Source: Candidatus Dormiibacterota bacterium (GTDB taxonomy: Bacteria; Chloroflexota; Dormibacteria; UBA8260; Bog-877). Taken from it: a stretch of DNA of 11,473 bases. Numbering within the stretch: position 1 is the first letter of the stretch; each line of letters begins with the position of its first letter. The notes below the pieces were generated by a model that was not told the origin of the DNA, ran no database searches, and saw nothing but the letters and a program-made list of their open reading frames with translations. Position numbers and translations under genes: made by a program. The stretch is from NCBI GenBank assembly GCA_003133485.1, contig PKXR01000055.1, positions 785 through 12,257 of the forward strand. The letters are read 5' to 3'. Positions 7,089-11,473 of the stretch are shown here, piece after piece.

Positions 7089-7145
7089 TAACGGGTTTGT
7101 AGCATCCGGCTGGCTACACCGGGGGGCCCTCCAGGCCTCTGCTAT

Positions 7146-7157
7146 CCTGAATTCAGG
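7146..7157. promoter_or_regulatory. Perfect 12-bp palindrome CCTGAATTCAGG upstream of fdxA
   Basis: A gapless palindrome that overlaps the 3' end of the possible -10 TATCCT (7143-7148) and lies 63 nt before the fdxA ATG. A protein bound here would block or modulate that promoter. It is short enough to be chance; the overlap with the only plausible -10 is the argument for a role. Confidence 0.3.
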
Positions 7158-7220
7158 CTCCCCCTGATAAGTGGGCCTGCCCCGAAGGCTGAGAGAGCGG
7201 CGGTAGGAGTTGATTGCGCG

Positions 7221-7520
7221 ATGACTTATGTGATTGGCGAGACTTGCGTCGACGTCAAGGACAAGTCCTGCGTCGAGGTTTGCCCGGTGGACTGCATCAT
7301 CGGGGCTGATGAGGACCGGATGCTCTTCATCGACCCTCAGGAGTGCATCGACTGCGGGGCCTGCGTCGACCCCTGTCCGGTGGACGCCATCTACGCCGAG
7401 GAAGACCTCCCCCCCGAGTGGACGGAGTGGACTGGCATCAACAAGCTCTACTTCGCGAGCGCCGAAGATGCGCGGGCCCAGGTCAACGCCAAGACCCCGG
7501 AGGTCGCCCAACCCGGCTGA
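7221..7520 (+). CDS. fdxA: 7Fe ferredoxin ([3Fe-4S][4Fe-4S], FdxA type)
   Basis: A 99-residue acidic ferredoxin, a soluble cytosolic electron carrier. Cysteines fall at 9, 17, 21, 25, 42, 45, 48 and 52. By alignment with the Azotobacter-type 7Fe fold, Cys9, 17 and 52 hold the [3Fe-4S] cluster, and Cys21, 42, 45 and 48 hold the [4Fe-4S] cluster. Residue 12 is Val where a second cluster ligand would stand in 2[4Fe-4S] ferredoxins, which supports the 7Fe assignment. Typical blocks are CVEVCPVDCI (17-26) and ECIDCGACVDPCPVDAI (41-57). The C-terminal 40 residues form the usual long-ferredoxin extension. ATG 7221 has GGAG at 7206-7209, an 11-nt spacer. glnA follows 142 nt later with its own apparent control region, so joint transcription is possible but not required. 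The electron partner cannot be told from context. Confidence 0.93.
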   Translation: MTYVIGETCVDVKDKSCVEVCPVDCIIGADEDRMLFIDPQECIDCGACVDPCPVDAIYAEEDLPPEWTEWTGINKLYFASAEDARAQVNAKTPEVAQPG

Positions 7521-7569
7521 TCTCTGACTTCGAATTGGGGACTTGAGCACCAACTTTCCCCAACCGTAT

Positions 7570-7586
7570 TCGTGTTAGAAACACGA
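7570..7586. promoter_or_regulatory. Inverted repeat TCGTGTT-AGA-AACACGA upstream of glnA
   Basis: A perfect 7-bp inverted repeat with a 3-nt centre, 77 nt before the glnA ATG and 49 nt after the fdxA stop. It is the cleanest operator-like site in the window. It does not fit the Bacillus GlnR/TnrA consensus (TGTNA-N7-TNACA), and its GAAAC element lacks the spaced partner expected for an actinobacterial GlnR box. A hairpin of fdxA mRNA is the alternative, but no U-run follows. The regulator is unknown. Confidence 0.45.
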
Positions 7587-7627
7587 TGGTCGGATGGGCC
7601 CTGGCTGCTAGGCTGGCCCTAGGTTCA

Positions 7628-7656
7628 GCGGAGAGAGTCCGCCACGGTTGCGGAGG
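7628..7656 (+). promoter_or_regulatory. glnA leader: alternative stems around the ribosome binding site
   Basis: GCGGA occurs at 7628-7632 and again at 7650-7654, with its complement TCCGC at 7638-7642 between them. Pairing with the first copy (5-nt loop GAGAG) leaves the ribosome site GGAGG (7652-7656) free. Pairing with the second copy (7-nt loop) covers it. The stems are only 5 bp, so function is speculative. The site itself fixes the start at ATG 7663. Confidence 0.3.
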
Positions 7657-7662
7657 AAGTAC

Positions 7663-9120
7663 ATGGTCATGGCCGTCGAGGGAAAGCTGGAGCCGACCGC
7701 TAAGGAAGATCCCATCTCAGTGATCGCCTTTGCCAGGGATCAGGGGATCAAGTTCGCCGACTTTCGCTTTAGCGACCTCCTGGGTCAGTGGCAGCACTTC
7801 AGTGTGCCAATCTCCGAGCTGACCGAGCGAGTATTCGCTGAGGGAATCGGCTTCGACGGAAGCAGCATCAAGGGTTTCCAGCAGATCTACGAGAGCGACA
7901 TGCTTCTCTTCCCGGATTCTCGCACCGCCTTTGTCGATCCCGTGCTGGAGGTCCCCACCCTCTCGTTGATCTGCGACATCGGCGACCCGATCACCAAGAG
8001 CCGCTACAGCCGCGACCCTAGGTATGTGGCCCGCAAGGCGGAGAACTACCTTCGGGAGAGTGGCATCGCCGACACCAGCTACTGGGGGCCGGAGATGGAG
8101 TTCTACATATTCAACTCCATCCGCTTCGGACAGACCGTGAACGAGGGTTTTTACCATATCGATTCCGCGGAGGGTATCTGGAACAGCGGCCAGAACGGCA
8201 CCCCCAACCTAGGTTTTAGGCCTCGGCTCAAAGAGGGGTACTTCCCAACTCCTCCCGTGGACCAGCTGCAGGACGTGCGCAGCCGGATCTCACTGGCGCT
8301 CCAGGAGACAGGCATCGAGGTGGAGGTCCACCACCATGAGGTGGGGACCGCCGGGCAGGCCGAGATCGACGTGCGTTACGACTCGATGGTGTCGATGGCT
8401 GACAAGGTGCTCGTCCTGAAGTACATCGTCAAGAACGTCTGCCACCGCGAGGGGTTGGTTGCCAACTTCATGCCCAAGCCGCTCTTCGGGGACAACGGCA
8501 GTGGGATGCACACCCATCAGTCACTGTGGAAGGAGGGGATCCCGCTCTTCTATGACAAGGACGGATACGCACTCCTGAGTGATCTGGCGCGCTGGTACAT
8601 CGGCGGACTTCTGGCCCACGCTCCGGCGGTGTTGGCTTTCGCCGCTCCCACGACCAACAGCTACCGCCGGCTGGTGCCGGGGTACGAGGCCCCGATCAAG
8701 CTCGCGTACAGCGCCCGTAACCGAAGCGCCTGCATTCGGATCCCGACCTACAGCGAGCGGCCCCAGCTACGTCGTCTGGAGTTCCGCTCCCCAGATCCGA
8801 CCTGCAATCCCTACCTCGCCTTCTCGGCCATGCTCATGGCCGGCCTGGACGGAATCCGCAATCAGATCGAGCCGCCGACTCCGATCGAGGCTGACCTCTA
8901 CGAGCTGGAGGGCGCACAGGCCGACGCGGTCAAGAACCTGCCTGGCAGCCTGGAGGAGGTACTCCTGGCCTTGGAGCGCGACCATCAGTTCCTCTACGAG
9001 GGGGGCGTTTTCACCGAGGACCTGGTCAACACCTGGATCGCTCTGAAGCGGGAGCGCGAGGTGGACCCGGTCCGGCTCCGCCCGCACCCCTACGAGTTCA
9101 TGCTGTACGCCGACTCCTGA
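7663..9120 (+). CDS. glnA: Glutamine synthetase type I
   Basis: A 485-residue cytosolic enzyme making glutamine from glutamate, ammonium and ATP; it is expected to form a dodecamer. All type I landmarks are present: GFDGSSIKGF (63-72), metal ligands Glu144/Glu146 in GPEMEFYIF, HHHEVGTAGQAEID (223-236) with Glu226 and Glu234, MPKPLFGDNGSGMHTHQS (270-287) with metal-ligand His283, the ATP/glutamate region RLVPGYEAPIKLAYSARNRS (336-355), and EFRSPDPT (373-380) with Arg375. Tyr413 in the ADLYEL context, followed by LPGSLEEVL, corresponds to the tyrosine adenylylated by GlnE in GSI-beta enzymes, so covalent control is plausible. ATG 7663 lies 6 nt after GGAGG (7652-7656). ATG 7669 is possible but less well spaced, and TTG 7648 would lie upstream of the ribosome site. 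No PII, ammonium transporter or GlnE gene is in view. Confidence 0.96.
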   Translation: MVMAVEGKLEPTAKEDPISVIAFARDQGIKFADFRFSDLLGQWQHFSVPISELTERVFAEGIGFDGSSIKGFQQIYESDMLLFPDSRTAFVDPVLEVPTLSLICDIGDPITKSRYSRDPRYVARKAENYLRESGIADTSYWGPEMEFYIFNSIRFGQTVNEGFYHIDSAEGIWNSGQNGTPNLGFRPRLKEGYFPTPPVDQLQDVRSRISLALQETGIEVEVHHHEVGTAGQAEIDVRYDSMVSMADKVLVLKYIVKNVCHREGLVANFMPKPLFGDNGSGMHTHQSLWKEGIPLFYDKDGYALLSDLARWYIGGLLAHAPAVLAFAAPTTNSYRRLVPGYEAPIKLAYSARNRSACIRIPTYSERPQLRRLEFRSPDPTCNPYLAFSAMLMAGLDGIRNQIEPPTPIEADLYELEGAQADAVKNLPGSLEEVLLALERDHQFLYEGGVFTEDLVNTWIALKREREVDPVRLRPHPYEFMLYADS

Positions 9121-9130
9121 ACCGGTCGGG

Positions 9131-9159
9131 CCGCCACCCCGGGAGGACCGGGGCGGCGG
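9131..9159 (+). terminator. Strong GC hairpin after glnA
   Basis: CCGCC-A-CCCCGG (9131-9142) pairs with CCGGGG-C-GGCGG (9148-9159), leaving the 5-nt loop GAGGA. The stem is 11 bp with one A/C mismatch, starting 11 nt after the glnA stop. There is no U-run, as is common in GC-rich bacteria, so it may act with Rho or only protect the 3' end of the message. Confidence 0.6.
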
Positions 9160-9307
9160 GTCCGTCGGATCCCGATGATTCCGACGGCCGTAGGGAGAGC
9201 AGGTTCCGCCCCCGTGCGGGGGAAAGTGAAGGGCTCACCCCGCCAGGAACCTCGGCACGAATTTAGTCCTGGGTGCAGCACCTCGAGCTGGCGGTAACCA
9301 CTTCGCG

Positions 9308-9322
9308 ATCGATGTGATCGAT
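9308..9322. repeat. Paired ATCGAT sites (ATCGAT-GTG-ATCGAT)
   Basis: Two copies of the 6-bp palindrome ATCGAT separated by GTG make a 15-bp element that is both a direct and an inverted repeat, 187 nt past the glnA stop. It could be an operator. It could also be a chance run in a stretch rich in CGATCG-like words. Confidence 0.25.
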
Positions 9323-9403
9323 TCGTGAGGCTTGCTCACTACCCACAGTTCGAGTGTGCAGTCTGCGGATCCCGTCAGGAAGGCAAGCCCGTGGCGACCT
9401 CTT

Positions 9404-9435
9404 GCCGGGCGGTGTCCGTGACTATTTCGCCCGGC
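9404..9435 (+). promoter_or_regulatory. Stable hairpin in the ugd upstream region
   Basis: GCCGGGCG (9404-9411) is perfectly complementary to CGCCCGGC (9428-9435), with a 16-nt loop; U·G and U-A pairs (9403/9436, 9402/9437) can extend it. It competes with the GGCAAG/CTTGCC hairpin (9382-9406), because both use bases 9404-9406. It may be an RNA structure or, as DNA, a set of binding sites (see the TCGCCCGGCGA repeat). Confidence 0.35.
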
Positions 9436-9469
9436 GAATTCGGCGTTGATTCACTCCCTCGCCCGGCGA
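9427..9469. repeat. Two copies of the palindrome TCGCC-C-GGCGA, 32 bp apart
   Basis: TCGCCCGGCGA occurs at 9427-9437 and 9459-9469. Each copy has perfect 5-bp arms around a single central base. The start-to-start distance of 32 bp is about three helical turns, so two dimers would sit on the same DNA face. A related sequence, GCCGGGCG on the other orientation, lies 24 bp before the first copy (9404-9411). This fits a cooperative operator for the gene downstream. No regulator is identified. Confidence 0.45.
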
Positions 9470-9785
9470 CCTGACGAGATTGTTACACCCCCTCTCTAAG
9501 GTGTGGATTGCGCTGCACGAAAGCTGATCACGGGGCGCCAGAGAGGCTCCAGGTGAGATCTGCGAACTCAAGGCGGTCCGCCGTCGGGTCGACCCGTCCC
9601 GCTTTGGCCACGCACGTCGACGCTCTCGCCGCCGTGCTTCGCGCTTGACCGGTGCCCCCACTCATTGACGCCAGTTGCAATTGTTTGCCAGAATCGGCAC
9701 CAGGGGAAGGTCGGAGACAGCAGGTGCGGGCTCGGAGTCAGGGCGGGCTCAGAGCTATTGGCGGTTGGACGCGGGAGATTCTGCA

Positions 9786-9842
9786 GGGAAGGACGAGAAA
9801 ACCTTCTCCTCAGACCGCGGCAAATATTGGCAAGGGGAGAAG
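9786..9842 (+). promoter_or_regulatory. ugd leader with possible ribosome-site sequestering stem
   Basis: CTTCTCCTC (9803-9811) can pair over 9 bp, including one G·U, with GGGGAGAAG (9834-9842), the purine-rich ribosome site directly before TTG 9843. The same pyrimidine segment can instead pair with GGGAAGG (9786-9792; 7 bp with one G·U, 9-nt loop), which frees the site. If TTG 9843 is the true start, this looks like a translational switch. If translation starts upstream at TTG 9675, the region is coding and the pairing is incidental. Confidence 0.35.
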
Positions 9843-11249
9843 TTGGTCAGTCAGAGCGCTCCACCGGGCGAACTCTTCCAGGCGCCCGAAGAACTGGAGC
9901 CGATCGCCATCGTGGGCGCTGGTTACGTGGGCCTGGTAACCGGCGTTTGCCTCGCCTCCACCGGTCGGAGCGTGACCCTAGTCGAGGTTGATCCCCAGCG
10001 GCGTTCGCTGATCGCCCAAGGTGATGCGCCGTTTTACGAGCCCGGCCTGGACACCCTGCTGCGACAAGTGGTCGATGCAGGAAGGTTGACCGTGGTGGCC
10101 GACCTCGCTGTGGTCCTGAATACTCACAAGCTCGTCGTGCTGGCTGTCGGTACGCCTTCCTTACCCGATGGGCGGTCGGATCTAACCGCTCTGGACGAAG
10201 TCATCGCCACGATCGCCGAGCATGCGGAGTCCGGGACCGTGGTGGTGGTTAAGAGCACGGTTCCACCCGGAACGGGCCGGCGGCTGCAGCGTCAGCTGGG
10301 AGACGATGACCGCGGCCTCCAGGTGGTCTCCTGTCCTGAATTTCTGCGCGAGGGGTGCGCTGTCGAAGACATCACCCGGTCGGATCGCTTCGTCGTCGGT
10401 GGCCGCGATGAGGGTGCCGTTTCGCGCGTCGTCGCGGCGCTCAATCCGTTTGACGCTCCGGTCCTGCGCTCGGGCAATACAGAGGCCGAACTCATCAAAT
10501 ACGGCTCCAACGCCTTCTTGGCGATGAAAATCTCATTCATCAACGAGATCGCCAACCTGTGCGACCAAATGAACGCGGACATAGACGGCGTGTCCCACGG
10601 GATGGGCTTGGATGCCCGGATCGGCAGCGCCTCACTGCGCGCGGGGCTGGGCTTCGGTGGCTCCTGTTTCCCCAAGGACGTGGCTGCGCTGGAGCATGCA
10701 GCGCGGCGCGAGGGCTTCACCTTCTGGATGCTGCGCTCCGCAATTGAGGTGAATGAACAACAGCGCATGCGCTTCGTCCAGAAGATCCGGGACGCAGTCG
10801 GTAATGACCTCGAAGGACGCCGGGTCGCGATGCTCGGTCTCTCCTTCAAGCCAGGAACTGATGACATGCGCCAGGCTCCAAGCCTCGCGATCGCGACGCG
10901 ACTCCTCGAATTGGGGGCCAGCGTCATCGCCCACGACCCGGTTGCGATGAAAGAAGCACAGGCGATCATGCCCGGAGTGGAATTCGCCGCCGATGTCTAC
11001 TCGGCTGTCGAGGATGCTGACGTAATCGCCGTCGTCACGGAATGGCCGGAGTATCTGGCGATCGACTGGCAGAGGGCAGCATCGTTAGTGAGAAGGCGAG
11101 CCGTGGTCGACGGGAGAAATTGCCTCAATCCCGCCACGCTGGCGCTCCACGGATTCAACTACCACGGAATCGGTCGACCTGCGTTGACGTTGCAGTGGGA
11201 ACGCCGTGAGTCGGATCGGCTCGTGGCGAGCGCGGGCCACCGGGCCTAA
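9843..11249 (+). CDS. ugd: UDP-glucose 6-dehydrogenase
   Basis: A cytosolic NAD-dependent enzyme that oxidises UDP-glucose to UDP-glucuronate in two steps, feeding capsule, exopolysaccharide or cell-wall glycans. With the TTG 9843 start it has 468 residues. The N-terminal Rossmann motif is GAGYVG (25-30) with Glu48 and Asp50 after the second strand. VGTPSLPDG (102-110), STVPPGTG (138-145), SCPEFLREG (163-171), ELIKYGSNAFLAMKISFINE (216-235) with Lys219, and GFGGSCFPKD (270-279) with catalytic Cys275 all match the family. LSFKPGTDDMR (333-343) marks the C-terminal UDP-binding domain. Start: GGGGAG is only 3 nt before TTG 9843. The frame is open to TTG 9675, which would add 56 residues of low-information sequence before the Rossmann strand. 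The gene stands alone behind a 722-nt gap, so it probably has its own promoter; no glycosyltransferase is in view. Confidence 0.93.
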   Translation: MVSQSAPPGELFQAPEELEPIAIVGAGYVGLVTGVCLASTGRSVTLVEVDPQRRSLIAQGDAPFYEPGLDTLLRQVVDAGRLTVVADLAVVLNTHKLVVLAVGTPSLPDGRSDLTALDEVIATIAEHAESGTVVVVKSTVPPGTGRRLQRQLGDDDRGLQVVSCPEFLREGCAVEDITRSDRFVVGGRDEGAVSRVVAALNPFDAPVLRSGNTEAELIKYGSNAFLAMKISFINEIANLCDQMNADIDGVSHGMGLDARIGSASLRAGLGFGGSCFPKDVAALEHAARREGFTFWMLRSAIEVNEQQRMRFVQKIRDAVGNDLEGRRVAMLGLSFKPGTDDMRQAPSLAIATRLLELGASVIAHDPVAMKEAQAIMPGVEFAADVYSAVEDADVIAVVTEWPEYLAIDWQRAASLVRRRAVVDGRNCLNPATLALHGFNYHGIGRPALTLQWERRESDRLVASAGHRA

Positions 11250-11473
11250 CGAGCTCACCCGAACAGTAAATCGCGAGCGGTTTTGCCCCTCGTGATATTG
11301 TGATACGCGGTCACGGCGGAAGCTACGGATCCGTGAGTCATTTACTCGTTATCCCGCGGCACCGCAGCGAGGCGTAGCTATCGCTAAGTCCGGTAGGCAG
11401 CTCGCGCGGATTTCTGTTCCCGGTTAGCGCAGTGGCGGAGCGCGCGGTCCAGACCTGGTCCGCGAGCGTACTG
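11250..11473. other. Right-edge region without a recognised gene
   Basis: Apart from the hairpin at 11270-11296, I see no open frame with family character. A second imperfect stem (11443-11451 with 11456-11464, one T/T mismatch) lies near the edge, next to a tRNA D-arm look-alike that fails further checks. The next gene probably begins outside the window. Confidence 0.3.
11270..11296 (+). terminator. Hairpin downstream of ugd
   Basis: ATCGCGAG (11270-11277) pairs with CTCGTGAT (11289-11296), 8 bp including one G·U, with an 11-nt loop, 20 nt after the ugd stop. The T-run lies in the loop (11281-11284), not after the stem, so it is not a standard intrinsic terminator. Confidence 0.35.

Larger units (their letters stand above)
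6709..7220. other. Divergent intergenic region between the RDD gene and fdxA
   Basis: This 512-nt region must hold the start signals of two divergent units. On the minus strand TAGAAT (6780-6775) is a fair -10 about 66 nt from the RDD start, but no good -35 lies 17 nt further up. On the plus strand TATCCT (7143-7148) is a weak -10 candidate for fdxA. Two palindromes lie on the fdxA side and are listed separately. An open frame at 6895-7167 with a hydrophobic stretch is present but lacks a ribosome site and family resemblance. I see no RNA gene. Confidence 0.4.
9160..9842. other. Long non-coding region upstream of ugd
   Basis: About 680 nt with no credible gene. It holds ATCGAT-GTG-ATCGAT (9308-9322), GGCAAG/CTTGCC (9382-9387 with 9401-9406), an 8-bp stem (9404-9411 with 9428-9435), two copies of an 11-bp palindrome, and a 5-bp inverted repeat ACACC/GGTGT (9485-9489 with 9500-9504). 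I find no convincing -35/-10 pair; TTGTTA (9480-9485) has no partner at normal spacing. The frame of ugd stays open back to TTG 9675, but the residues there are low in information. The density of symmetrical elements suggests a control region or a small RNA; neither can be proved here. Confidence 0.4.

Noticed and set aside
7578..7582. GAAAC as half of an actinobacterial GlnR box before glnA
   Set aside because: The partner GTNAC is not found at the required distance; the base run is explained by the inverted repeat 7570-7586.
9480..9502. TTGTTA and TAAGGT as a -35/-10 promoter for ugd
   Set aside because: The spacer is only 11 nt, too short for a housekeeping sigma factor promoter.
11418..11473. 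Start of a tRNA gene cut by the window edge
   Set aside because: TA-GCGC-AGTGGCGGA-GCGC (11425-11443) is an excellent D-arm, with T8, A14 and GG in place. However, the following bases give no 5-bp anticodon stem with a 7-nt loop and no T at position 33. The remainder lies outside the window, so it stays a look-alike; a tRNA search on extended sequence would settle it.
1..11473. Mobile elements, CRISPR arrays, toxin-antitoxin or phage-defence genes
   Set aside because: No transposase, integrase, regularly spaced repeat, small paired toxin-like genes or known defence domain could be read on either strand; every substantial gene is housekeeping, metabolic or membrane-related.

Overview
This is a G+C-rich bacterial chromosomal window. 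Third codon positions are mostly G or C, and GTG and TTG starts are common. I see no insertion sequence, phage gene, CRISPR array, rRNA or complete tRNA. The holB-ricT pair, a 7Fe ferredoxin, type I glutamine synthetase, an RDD protein and a tail-anchored CoxG-like protein suggest a Gram-positive-type or related terrestrial lineage. A deep actinobacterial, Chloroflexota or Dormibacterota-like soil bacterium is my guess; this is inference only, with no marker gene to prove it.

Layout. (1) 2-2176, plus strand: the tail of an upstream gene, possibly thymidylate kinase, then holB (clamp-loader delta') and ricT (PSP1 domain) 10 nt apart. This is a replication/RNA-maturation housekeeping operon known in many Gram-positives. 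(2) 2362-3663, plus: an MFS transporter whose leader carries a repeated, mutually complementary motif. (3) 3695-6708, minus: an operon-like group read RDD membrane protein, then CoxG-like SRPBCC protein (4-nt GTGA overlap), then, after 129 nt containing a hairpin, a membrane-anchored GH5 glycosidase of the endoglycoceramidase type. It converges on the MFS gene over a shared hairpin at 3664-3696. (4) 6709-7220: a 512-nt divergent intergenic region with two palindromes. (5) 7221-9120, plus: fdxA (7Fe ferredoxin) and glnA (glutamine synthetase), separated by 142 nt holding a perfect 7-bp inverted repeat, and ending at a strong GC hairpin. (6) 9121-9842: a 722-nt non-coding region with paired palindromic sites and a structured leader. 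(7) 9843-11249, plus: UDP-glucose 6-dehydrogenase. (8) 11250-11473: no gene seen; one hairpin and a tRNA D-arm look-alike cut by the window edge.

How the genes work together. The holB-ricT unit is housekeeping. glnA assimilates ammonium, and fdxA is a soluble electron carrier. ugd makes UDP-glucuronate for surface polysaccharide. RDD, CoxG-like and GH5 are all membrane-bound; they may form a small envelope lipid, quinone or glycolipid module, but no gene here proves this.

The most interesting signals are not in the coding regions. Three leaders (MFS, glnA, ugd) each have a middle segment able to pair with either an upstream or a downstream partner. In glnA and ugd the downstream partner overlaps the ribosome binding site. 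In addition, an 11-bp palindrome (TCGCC-C-GGCGA) occurs twice, 32 bp apart, upstream of ugd. These are hand-read structures without energy or conservation data. No clearly new multi-gene system is evident.
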